Of a DNA stretch of 23,867 nt, positions 14,111 through 22,251 are shown one piece after another (position 1 is the first letter of the stretch; each line of letters begins with the position of its first letter). Under the pieces are notes generated by a model. The model was not told the origin of the DNA, did no database searches, and saw nothing but the letters and a program-made list of their open reading frames with translations. This DNA is from an uncultured Collinsella sp. (GTDB lineage: Bacteria; Actinomycetota; Coriobacteriia; Coriobacteriales; Coriobacteriaceae): contig CABUZI010000015.1 in NCBI GenBank assembly GCA_902496005.1, forward strand, positions 1 to 23,867, given 5' to 3'. A program made the position numbers and the translations under genes.

Positions 14111-15529
14111 TTAAGCGTCTTTCTTGGCAGTCAGATACTCAATGAACTCGGGACCGACGGTCGTAACGTCACCGGCACCCATAGTGAGCAGCAGATCGCC
14201 CTCGCCCACCATCTGCTCGAGCTCCTGATTGAGCTCAAGACGGCTGGAGCAGTACACGACCTCCTTGCCAGGATGCTTGGCGCGCACGGTATCGGCGAGC
14301 ATCTTAGAGGTAACACCCGGAATGGGCATCTCGCCAGCCGAGAACACATCAATCAGCAGCAGTTTATCGGCATTGGCAAATGCATCGGCAAAGTCGTCGC
14401 ACAGGGCCTGCAGGCGCGAATAACGGTGCGGCTGGAACACGACGTCGACATGCTTGTAGCCCAGCGACGAAGCGGCAGCAAGCGTCGCCTTGATCTCGGT
14501 GGGGTGATGGCCGTAATCATCGACCACGGTGATGCCATCGATATCGCCCACGTGGGTAAAGCGACGGCGGACGCCCTCAAAGCTCGAGAGCGCCTTGGCG
14601 GCGGCGTCGATGTCAAGGCCCAGGACATGGGCGACGGTGAGCACCGCCGTGGCGTTGAGCATGTTGTGGCGACCGGGATTGCTCTTGATCTCCACGGCAT
14701 GCTCAGTGCCGTCCTCAAAGCGAACGATAAAGTCACTCTGGATGCCTTTGACATCCGGGTGCATGCAGACGATGTCGTTGCTCTCGGCAAAGCCGTAGGA
14801 AAGCACGTGACGGCCCGTCGACTTGGCGAGCTCGACCAGATGCGGGTCCTCACCGCAGACGATGACGGTGCCGTCCTCGCCCACCAGGCTCATGAATTTG
14901 GCGAAAGTCGCTTCGATCTCCTCGATACCCGAGTAGTGATCGAGGTGGTCGGCCTCGACGTTGGTCACAATGACCACGTTGGGGTTCAGGAACAGGAAGG
15001 AGCTGTCGGACTCGTCGGCCTCGGCGACAAAGTAGTCGCCCGAGCCGTTCTTGCCGTTCGTGTCATAGCCCTCGACGATGCCACCGATCAGGAAGCTCGG
15101 ATCCAGACCCATGCGGTCGAGCATGGTGGCGCACATCGAAGACGTGGTGGTCTTGCCGTGCGTGCCGGCAACAGCGACGGTAGTGTAGCCGTGGCCCAAG
15201 GCAGAGAGCATCTTGGCACGGGGCCACACGGGAATACCAAGCTCGCGAGCGCGCACGAGTTCAGGGTTGGACTCCGGAATAGCGGTGGAGACAACAACCA
15301 CGTCGGGCTTGACCTCGTCGATCGTCGCGGCCTCATGGCCCACATGTACCTTCACACCAGCGCGGGTAAGCTGGCGGATATAACGTGACGTCTTAAGGTC
15401 GGAGCCGGTAACGGCATAACCGCGCTCGTGCAGAACGAGGGCGATGCCGCTCATGCCGACGACGCCGATACCGATAAAGTGGGCGCTCTTAAACTCGGGC
15501 GCGGAGGTTGCAGTCTGGGAATCAGCCAT
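14111..15529 (-). CDS. murC: UDP-N-acetylmuramate--L-alanine ligase MurC
   Basis: MurC adds L-alanine to UDP-MurNAc with ATP, the first peptide-forming step of wall synthesis. The 472-residue protein has the N-terminal dinucleotide-like HFIGIGVVGMSGIALVL, the ATP loop GTHGKTTT at 122-129, EADESDSSFL, NVEADHLDHY and DDYGHHPTEIKATL, all diagnostic of MurC. ATG 15529 follows AAGGAG by 11 bases; an in-frame GTG at 15556 would include that site within the coding region, so I prefer the ATG. It lies 97 bases after murG, a gap with no gene and no clear hairpin, and just before murB. Confidence 0.97.
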   Translation of the reverse strand: MADSQTATSAPEFKSAHFIGIGVVGMSGIALVLHERGYAVTGSDLKTSRYIRQLTRAGVKVHVGHEAATIDEVKPDVVVVSTAIPESNPELVRARELGIPVWPRAKMLSALGHGYTTVAVAGTHGKTTTSSMCATMLDRMGLDPSFLIGGIVEGYDTNGKNGSGDYFVAEADESDSSFLFLNPNVVIVTNVEADHLDHYSGIEEIEATFAKFMSLVGEDGTVIVCGEDPHLVELAKSTGRHVLSYGFAESNDIVCMHPDVKGIQSDFIVRFEDGTEHAVEIKSNPGRHNMLNATAVLTVAHVLGLDIDAAAKALSSFEGVRRRFTHVGDIDGITVVDDYGHHPTEIKATLAAASSLGYKHVDVVFQPHRYSRLQALCDDFADAFANADKLLLIDVFSAGEMPIPGVTSKMLADTVRAKHPGKEVVYCSSRLELNQELEQMVGEGDLLLTMGAGDVTTVGPEFIEYLTAKKDA

Positions 15530-15626
15530 GTGCTCGTGTACTCCTTGCGTAAACACTGCCTGTAACCCGTTAACTGTACCGCACCTACCGCATCAGCGCG
15601 AGGGCGACCGACGATATCCCGTCTAA

Positions 15627-16742
15627 CTAACGCAAACCCTCTACCGCATCCGCCAGAAGAGCGGCGGCCCTATCCTGAGCCAGACCACGCGCCGCCTGAC
15701 GAATGGCGTCGCGCGCCGCCGCGTCATCGACCAGGTGCAGCAGTTCATCGGCAAAGGCAGAACCGTCGATATCGGCATCGGCGCAGAGCACGCCGGCCCC
15801 GGCGTCGACCAGATACCGGGCATTGGTGGTTTGGTGGTCGGCCGTCGCATGCGGATACGGCACGAGCACCGAGGGCACGGCGAGCGCAGCGATCTCGGCC
15901 ACGCTCGATGCGCCCGAACGCGAGAGCACCAAATCGGCAGCAGCCAACATATCGCCCATGTTGTCGATGTAAGGCTGGACGCGGTAACGCTTCGCCTCCT
16001 CGGGCGTCAGCGCCAAAGCGCGCTCGGTCTCCTCAAAGCCGTCGGCACCCGTCGAATGCAACACATAGAGGTTCTTGCGCGAAAGCAGCTCGTTTTTGAG
16101 CGAAACCACGCGCTCGTTGAGGTGCTGGGCGCCAAGTGAACCGCCAAAGACGAGCAGCAGCGTAGCGTCCTCGGGAACGCCAAGTGCCTTGCGGCCGCGA
16201 GCGCGATCGCCTTCGATTACCGAGCGACGTACGGGGTTGCCGGTCATGAGCACGTGGTCAGGGTCACCTTCGCGCTCAAAGACCGAACGCGCTGCCGGCA
16301 CCGAGATGCACACGCGGGCGGCGTGGGAGTTCATCATCTTGTTGGCCAGGCCCGGAACAGAGTTCTGCTCATGCAGCAGATACGGAACGCCTGCGCCCTT
16401 GCACCACCCCAGCAGCGGAACCTCGACATAGGCACCAAAACCGACGGCAGCATCGGGCTTGCCGACCTTTGAGAAATGACTGGCGAGCGCACGTTTGGCC
16501 TTGTTGACACGCCACAGCGAGGTCAGCGCCGTCCAAGGACGGGAGCGGTCGAAGCCCGTGACCGTAATGGGCACAAAATCAAACCCAGCCTCGGGGACCA
16601 GACGACCCTCGAGCTTGCGCGACTGGCCCACGAACACAACGTGGTGGCCACGGTCACGCAGTTCTTCGGCCAAGGCGAGCGCGGGGTTGATGTGTCCTGC
16701 CGTGCCGCCGGCTGCAATAGCAACGGTCATTTTATCGGTCAT
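15627..16742 (-). CDS. murG: MurG glycosyltransferase (lipid II synthesis)
   Basis: MurG transfers GlcNAc from UDP-GlcNAc to lipid I, forming lipid II on the inner face of the membrane. The 371-residue protein has the N-terminal AAGGTAGHINPALALAEEL, HEQNSVPGLANK, FGGSLGAQHLN and the UDP-GlcNAc-binding LSRSGASSVAEIAALAVPSVLVPYPHATADHQTTNA. ATG 16742 is chosen because GAAGGGA lies five bases before it; the in-frame GTG at 16760 would run through that site. The start overlaps the ftsW 3' end by 11 bases, so the two are likely translated together. Confidence 0.97.
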   Translation of the reverse strand: MTDKMTVAIAAGGTAGHINPALALAEELRDRGHHVVFVGQSRKLEGRLVPEAGFDFVPITVTGFDRSRPWTALTSLWRVNKAKRALASHFSKVGKPDAAVGFGAYVEVPLLGWCKGAGVPYLLHEQNSVPGLANKMMNSHAARVCISVPAARSVFEREGDPDHVLMTGNPVRRSVIEGDRARGRKALGVPEDATLLLVFGGSLGAQHLNERVVSLKNELLSRKNLYVLHSTGADGFEETERALALTPEEAKRYRVQPYIDNMGDMLAAADLVLSRSGASSVAEIAALAVPSVLVPYPHATADHQTTNARYLVDAGAGVLCADADIDGSAFADELLHLVDDAAARDAIRQAARGLAQDRAAALLADAVEGLR

Positions 16743-18252
16743 GGTAGTCCCTTCGTACACGCGGTCCCTGGTCGTCGGTACGCAGACGCGCCGACGGGTC
16801 CGAGTTCAAATCGATTCGATTATATCCGCCGCCCGCGTTGCGAGGGCTGGGGCGCTGCGAACGACCTTGCGGAGCCATTCGCGGGCGTGGACGAGCTGCC
16901 GGCTCGGATGCAGAACCATCCAGAACGGTAAAGCCGCTACGCGAAGGTCGTTCACCGCGCACATGGGCTACGCCGGCGGTGCTCTCGTCCATAACGGCAA
17001 AGCTCTCACGGCGGCGGTCATACTCATCGCGGCGGGCGCTCTCGTACGAAACGCGCAGGATCAACCCGGCAAGCATAAGCGACACAATAATCGACGAACC
17101 ACCGTAGCTAATAAACGGCAACGGTTTGCCCGTCATGGGAAACACGTTGAGGATGCCCAGCGCGTTAATCAAAAACTGCACTGCGAGAATGACCGCGGAG
17201 CCAGACGCCATGAGCGCGCCCCGACGATCGGTCGCCTGCTCGGCAATGAGAAACGCCGAGTAGATCAGCATCGCAAACACCAAGAAGAACAGCACGGTTC
17301 CGACAAAGCCGACTTCCTCGCCAATGATGGCCAGGATGTAGTCGTTGTGCGCCTCGGGCAGATACGAGTACTTCATGGTTGAGTTGCCGATGCCACGGCC
17401 GAACAGACCGCCCGAGGCAAAGGCCATGATGGCAAGCGTGGCCTGATAGCCGTCACCATACTCGTCGGCCCAAGGGTTCAAGGCAACCTGAATACGCACC
17501 ATACGGTACGGCTCTGCGACAAGTGCAATCACGATCACGAGAATGCCGAAGATTAGCACGCCGATGATAAATCTGGGGTCGAGACCCGCAAACAACGCCA
17601 TGCACATGAGGGTCAACAGGATGATCAGGACAGTACCGAAATCGGGCTGGATAAAGATCAGAAAGAGCGAAATGCCCAGGTAGATGCCCATCTTGCGAAG
17701 GAATTCGTTGATGTTGCCACCGGGCGAAAAGAAGCGATCAAGCATGATGGCCGAATACGCAATGGCAAATGGCTTTAAAAACTCGGAAGGCTGGAACTGA
17801 ATACCGGCGATGTTGAGCCAGCGCGTGGCGCCACGGCTGCCGCTGCCCACCAAGAACACCAGAAGCAGTAGCCCTATCATGCCGATGAGGAAGATCCTGA
17901 GCACATCCTCCCCAAACCAGCTGTCCGGCAAAACGCGCACGATGGCAATCAGCGCCAGAACACCGACCACGGCAAACGCGGCCTGTCGACCCAGAAAAAA
18001 CGTCGCCGAGCCATTCTCGTGCAGCGCCTCGACCGAAGACGCCGAGTACACCATCAGCAGGCCAAAACATACCAAGGTAAACAGGCAGGCCATGAATATC
18101 AAACGGGGGCGCATGATACGGGCGGGAACGCCGGCAATATAGCGTTCGCTAAACGACTGCCCACCGCGGCTGGAACGCGGTGTGGTGCGACGTGAGGAAG
18201 CACGGTCCGAGTCGGGCCTCCTCATACCTTGTCGGGGGCTCTCCTCTCTCAC
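16732..18252 (-). CDS. ftsW: FtsW, SEDS-family septal peptidoglycan polymerase
   Basis: FtsW polymerises lipid II at the septum together with its class B PBP. The 506-residue protein has an Arg/Ser-rich cytoplasmic N-terminus (1-48) and about ten membrane helices. Typical SEDS segments are GATRWLNIAGIQFQPSEFLK, FIQPDFGTVLIIL, the large external loop with EAHNDYILAIIGEEVGFVG, and PFISYGGSSIIV. A hydrophilic Arg/Pro-rich tail of about 100 residues (407-506) follows. I keep the GTG at 18252, eight bases after murD with AGGGG in front; an ATG at 18225 is possible but has a poorer site. Position before murG supports FtsW over RodA. Confidence 0.95.
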   Translation of the reverse strand: MREESPRQGMRRPDSDRASSRRTTPRSSRGGQSFSERYIAGVPARIMRPRLIFMACLFTLVCFGLLMVYSASSVEALHENGSATFFLGRQAAFAVVGVLALIAIVRVLPDSWFGEDVLRIFLIGMIGLLLLVFLVGSGSRGATRWLNIAGIQFQPSEFLKPFAIAYSAIMLDRFFSPGGNINEFLRKMGIYLGISLFLIFIQPDFGTVLIILLTLMCMALFAGLDPRFIIGVLIFGILVIVIALVAEPYRMVRIQVALNPWADEYGDGYQATLAIMAFASGGLFGRGIGNSTMKYSYLPEAHNDYILAIIGEEVGFVGTVLFFLVFAMLIYSAFLIAEQATDRRGALMASGSAVILAVQFLINALGILNVFPMTGKPLPFISYGGSSIIVSLMLAGLILRVSYESARRDEYDRRRESFAVMDESTAGVAHVRGERPSRSGFTVLDGSASEPAARPRPRMAPQGRSQRPSPRNAGGGYNRIDLNSDPSARLRTDDQGPRVRRDYHDR

Positions 18253-18260
18253 CGCAACCC

Positions 18261-19667
18261 CTATTCCATTTGTGATTTCGCTGTAGCGGCAAGCTGAGCC
18301 ACGTAGTCCTTAAACACGCGGCCGCGCTCCTCATAGCCCGAGAACTCATCGAACGAAGAGCAGGCAGGAGAAAGTAAGATCACATCGCCACGGCTCGAAA
18401 GCGAACGGGCAACGTCCACGGCGTCGCGCAGGTCATCCGCCTGGGCGATATCCACATCGCCATCGACATCAGCCTCGTCCATAGCGGCGGTGAAGCGCTC
18501 GCGCGCATCGCCAAAGCAGACGACCGAGCGCACGTTGTCCATAACGACGCGCGCGAAGTCCGTGAGCGGCGTGCCCTTATCGTGGCCGCCGAGCAGCAAG
18601 ATCACGTCGTCATCGGGAAATGCCGTCAGTGCCTTCTCGACCGCATCGGTGTTGGTCGCCTTGGAATCGTTGACGTAGCGCACGCCGTCAATCTCGCCAC
18701 ATGGCTCCACGCGGTGCTCGAGCGGCTGGAACGAGGCAAGACCGCGGCAGACACCATCGACATCGGCACCGACCGCCAAGGCAGCCGTGGCAGCGCACAG
18801 GGCATTGATAACATTGTGATGGCCCGAGATCTTGAGCTCGGATGTAGCGATGAGCGGGGTCTCGACGCCTTTCAGACGCACGATCATCTTGCCATCGCGC
18901 ACAAAGGCGGCATCCTCGCCCTCAGGCTCGTCAAAGGCAACCTTGCAGATGCGACGACCCGGCGTGTAGATGTACTCATCGAACTCGTGAATGCCGGCGT
19001 CTTCGACGTCGACAACCACCAGATCGTCATCGACCATATTGTCAAACAGTTTGACCTTGGCAAGCGCATAGTTCTTATGGCTCTTATGCCAGCCCAAGTG
19101 GTCGGGAGTGATGTTGAGCAGCACCGCCACGCGGGGGTGGAGCTCGGTGGTCGTAGCAATCTGATAGCTCGAGAGCTCAGCCACAAACCACTCGTTGTGG
19201 GCTCGGCCGTCAATCTCGTTGACCGGCGGCTCGCCGATGTTGCCGACAGCAACGCTGGCCTCGCCGGCAGCCTTGAGCAGATAATCAGTCAGCGACGTGG
19301 TAGTTGTCTTGCCGTTGGTGCCCGTGATGGCAATCCAATTTTGGGGAGACAAGCGATAGGCAAACTCGGGCTCGCCCATAATCTGAGCGGCATGCTCACG
19401 CCCCGCCTTAAAGAAGGACGAGAACTCCGAAATACCCGGGCATGTCACGCACACGTCATAGGCGCCCTCGACCTGTTCGGCCCCATAGACAAACGACGCA
19501 CCAGCAGCCTCGAGCGCACGCGTGGCGTCATTGGGCTCAGAGGTGCCGCCGCCATACACGGTAACGGCGCTTACGCGCTCGGGATGTGCCAGCGCCCAGC
19601 GGGCGACATCGAGACCGGATTTGCCCTGACCCAAAACGAGCAGGCTAAAGACATCAGCAAGAGGCAT
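18261..19667 (-). CDS. murD: UDP-N-acetylmuramoyl-L-alanine--D-glutamate ligase MurD
   Basis: MurD adds D-glutamate to UDP-MurNAc-L-Ala using ATP. The 468-residue protein has the N-terminal LLVLGQGKSGLDVARWAL, the ATP loop GTNGKTTT at about 116-123, VAELSSYQI, LNITPDHLGWH, and the C-terminal LEHRVEPCGEIDGVRYVNDSKATN (as two adjoining parts) and LLLGGHDKG, all characteristic of MurD. The N-terminal domain is slightly shorter between the Rossmann fold and the ATP loop than in some homologues. The ATG at 19667 lies nine bases after mraY, with a weak ribosome binding site, so it may be coupled. Confidence 0.97.
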   Translation of the reverse strand: MPLADVFSLLVLGQGKSGLDVARWALAHPERVSAVTVYGGGTSEPNDATRALEAAGASFVYGAEQVEGAYDVCVTCPGISEFSSFFKAGREHAAQIMGEPEFAYRLSPQNWIAITGTNGKTTTTSLTDYLLKAAGEASVAVGNIGEPPVNEIDGRAHNEWFVAELSSYQIATTTELHPRVAVLLNITPDHLGWHKSHKNYALAKVKLFDNMVDDDLVVVDVEDAGIHEFDEYIYTPGRRICKVAFDEPEGEDAAFVRDGKMIVRLKGVETPLIATSELKISGHHNVINALCAATAALAVGADVDGVCRGLASFQPLEHRVEPCGEIDGVRYVNDSKATNTDAVEKALTAFPDDDVILLLGGHDKGTPLTDFARVVMDNVRSVVCFGDARERFTAAMDEADVDGDVDIAQADDLRDAVDVARSLSSRGDVILLSPACSSFDEFSGYEERGRVFKDYVAQLAATAKSQME

Positions 19668-19676
19668 GAAAGACCA

Positions 19677-20696
19677 CTATCCCAACTGGAAGAACAAAGC
19701 AAGGCCAACGGCACCAAAGGCCGCAGCGATAATCCAAAAACGGATGACGACCTTGGTCTCGGCCCAGCCCTTCTTTTCGAAATGATGATGGATGGGCGCC
19801 ATAAGGAAGACGCGCTCGTGCGTAAAGTGGAAGTAGACAACCTGAATCATGACCGACAGGGTCTCAACGATAAACAGGCCGCCGATGATGAGGGAGACGA
19901 CCTCGGTGTTGGTCATGATGGACGTGCAGGCAAACGCGGCGCCCAGGGCAAGCGAGCCGGTATCGCCCATAAAGATGCTCGCCGGATAGCAGTTGAACCA
20001 CAGAAAGCCCAAGCAGGCACCGGCACACGCGGTGCAGAAGATGGACAGGTTCACGTCTCCGTGCAAAAACGCCATGGCAGCCATGGCGAGCATGGCGATC
20101 ATGGAGGTGCCGCCAGCAAGACCGTCAAGGCCATCGGTCAGGTTCACGGCATTAGAAAGACCGGCGATCATCAGCCAGCAAAAGACAATGTAGAGCCACG
20201 GGAACGAAAGGCCGCAGATGGTGGTCGAAAGAACACCGAGGTCAATCGTCAGGCCGCCGGGAAAACGAATCTCGGGGGCGACGCCGCACCAGTTGACGGC
20301 AAGTACCGTAAAGGTGACACAGATAATGGTTAGGCCGATCATCTTGGCATGAGGCGTCAGACCGAGCGAGCGCCCGTGCGTAACGGAGGTCAGGTCGTCG
20401 ATCAGGCCCAGCACGCCGGTCGCCAGCGTGGCGAGCAGCACGAGCACGAGCTCGGTGGTGAGCTTGCCCATCAGCAGGCAGGTCAGCGAGATCGCGACGA
20501 GGATGACAACGCCACCCATGGTGGGCGTTCCCTGCTTAACCAAATGACGCTTGGGGCCGTCGGCACGAACCTGCTGGCCGATACCCTCGACCTTGAGCAG
20601 CTTGATCCACCACGGCATGAGCAGCAGCGCAATGGCAGCGGCGATGCCAAGCCCCAAAAAAGCCTGATACGTTGGATACGAGGGATTGCCGAACAT
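19677..20696 (-). CDS. mraY: Phospho-N-acetylmuramoyl-pentapeptide transferase MraY
   Basis: MraY moves phospho-MurNAc-pentapeptide to undecaprenyl phosphate, making lipid I in the membrane. The 339-residue protein has about ten helices and the landmarks GPKRHLVKQGTPTMGG (47-62), IDD at 99-101, NAVNLTDGLDG (182-192), MGDTGSLALG (243-252) and APIHHHFEKKGW (300-311). One oddity: after the Asp-Asp pair the usual DDYxK motif reads DDLTS, lacking the conserved Lys. The ATG at 20696 is three bases after the murF stop. Identity is secure from motifs and neighbours. Confidence 0.97.
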   Translation of the reverse strand: MFGNPSYPTYQAFLGLGIAAAIALLLMPWWIKLLKVEGIGQQVRADGPKRHLVKQGTPTMGGVVILVAISLTCLLMGKLTTELVLVLLATLATGVLGLIDDLTSVTHGRSLGLTPHAKMIGLTIICVTFTVLAVNWCGVAPEIRFPGGLTIDLGVLSTTICGLSFPWLYIVFCWLMIAGLSNAVNLTDGLDGLAGGTSMIAMLAMAAMAFLHGDVNLSIFCTACAGACLGFLWFNCYPASIFMGDTGSLALGAAFACTSIMTNTEVVSLIIGGLFIVETLSVMIQVVYFHFTHERVFLMAPIHHHFEKKGWAETKVVIRFWIIAAAFGAVGLALFFQLG

Positions 20697-20699
20697 GGG

Positions 20700-22124
20700 C
20701 TAGCACACACCTTCCACAAAGCGGTCGAGCTCAACAAAACGGGAACCCTTGACCAGTACAACATCATGTTTTTCAAGCGCGCCGCCCATGCGGTCGAGCA
20801 CCTGCTGATAATCGGAGAACACCTGGATGCGGTCCTCGTCCATGCCCATCATGCGCGCGGCATCGGCCATAAGCTGGGCCAGCTCACCACCCACGCACGC
20901 CAGCATGTCGAGCTTCTTGGCGGCGGCATAGGCGCCCACGAGCTCATGCATGCGAGGAGCCTCATCGCCCATCTCGCCCATCTCGCCCAGGATCGCCATG
21001 CGAGACCCCGTGCACGAAAGCGAGCACAGCAGATCGAGGCCAGCAGCCATGGATTCGGCACTGGCGTTATAGGAATCGTCGATGACGCGGGCACCGCTCT
21101 TGGCGCGCTTGATCTCTTGGCGGTGACCGGTGATCGTGAGGCCCCTAAAGGCAGCATCGATCTGCTCGGGCGTCACGCCCAGGCGATAGGCAACCGCGGC
21201 GGCCTTAACGGCATTTGGGACGGACTGCACGCCGGGGATGGCAAGCATGGTATCGATTGTCTCGCCCTGACCAAAATCGAGCGTAAAGACCGGACGGCCC
21301 TCGTCATCAACTCGAACGTCGCGGGCACGGACCTCATCATCGTCCGAGACGCCGGCCAGCATCACGTCGATACCAGCAGGCTGGGCGAACGTATCGCGAA
21401 TGAACGGCGTAAAGTCGTCCTCGCCGCCCAAAACCAGCAGCGGCAAGAAGTCGCCAGCGGCGCACATACCCTGGACAATCTCGGCCTTAGCGCGGGCGAT
21501 GTTCTCGCGGCTACCCAAAATGCCGATATGAGAGGTACCAATCTTGCTCACGATGGCAAGGTTGGGATTGGCGGACTGGGACAGGCGCTCGATCTCGTGG
21601 AAATGGTTCATGCCCATCTCGAGCACCAGGACCTCGGTATCGGCCGGAGCGGAAAGCACCGTGAGTGGCATGCCGATCAGGTTATTGAAATTGCCCTTGG
21701 TGGCCCAGACACGATAGCGCTTGGCGAGCACAGCGGCGAGCACGTCCTTGGTCGTCGTCTTGCCGATGGAACCGGTAATACCAACGACCAGGCAGCCAAG
21801 CTCCAGACGGTACGTGTGCGCCAAACGCAGCAGAAACTCCTCGGGATCATCGGTCAGCAAGATGGCACAGCCCTTGTCCTGCGCCAGCGAGACCAGCTCG
21901 GCCTCGGGCTCACGCGTCATCACGACGGCGCCGGCACCCGACTGGACGGCACGGGAAGCAAAATCATTGCCGTCGACGTTTTCACCGGGAAAGGCGACGA
22001 AAATCGTCCCTTCCTCGACCTGGCGCGAGTCGATAACGCACCCGCGGCATACCTGATCGGCTTCTCCCGTCACGGTTCGGGCCCCTGTTGCGGCCGCGAG
22101 GTTGTTGACGGCGATCTCTATCAT
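20700..22124 (-). CDS. murF: UDP-N-acetylmuramoyl-tripeptide--D-alanyl-D-alanine ligase MurF
   Basis: MurF adds D-Ala-D-Ala to the UDP-MurNAc-tripeptide, completing the soluble precursor. The 474-residue protein begins MIEIAVNNLAAATGA. It has the IDSRQVEEGTIFVAFPGENVDG stretch of the substrate domain (in two parts), ATP loop GSIGKTTTK at 118-126, FNNLIGMPLTVL, EMGMNHFHEIERL, VIDDSYNAS and AILGEMGEMG, the last four typical of MurF rather than MurE. GGGGAG precedes ATG 22124. MurE is not in the window. The gap before it (22125-22251, 127 bases) shows no gene and no convincing promoter or terminator. Confidence 0.97.
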   Translation of the reverse strand: MIEIAVNNLAAATGARTVTGEADQVCRGCVIDSRQVEEGTIFVAFPGENVDGNDFASRAVQSGAGAVVMTREPEAELVSLAQDKGCAILLTDDPEEFLLRLAHTYRLELGCLVVGITGSIGKTTTKDVLAAVLAKRYRVWATKGNFNNLIGMPLTVLSAPADTEVLVLEMGMNHFHEIERLSQSANPNLAIVSKIGTSHIGILGSRENIARAKAEIVQGMCAAGDFLPLLVLGGEDDFTPFIRDTFAQPAGIDVMLAGVSDDDEVRARDVRVDDEGRPVFTLDFGQGETIDTMLAIPGVQSVPNAVKAAAVAYRLGVTPEQIDAAFRGLTITGHRQEIKRAKSGARVIDDSYNASAESMAAGLDLLCSLSCTGSRMAILGEMGEMGDEAPRMHELVGAYAAAKKLDMLACVGGELAQLMADAARMMGMDEDRIQVFSDYQQVLDRMGGALEKHDVVLVKGSRFVELDRFVEGVC

Positions 22125-22251
22125 TGCAGCTCCCCTGTAAACCTAATAATGCTATCGGCGTATTGTATCCCAGCGCCGCGCATGCGTGGTGCAGGGCATG
22201 TGAACACCCCTCATATGGGACAACAAACCACGCCCCAAAGATTGTAACCCC

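Noticed and set aside
22162..22167. TACAAT on the - strand as a -10 box for a murF promoter
   Set aside because: No -35-like hexamer lies 16-18 bases upstream, and no extended -10 TG is present.
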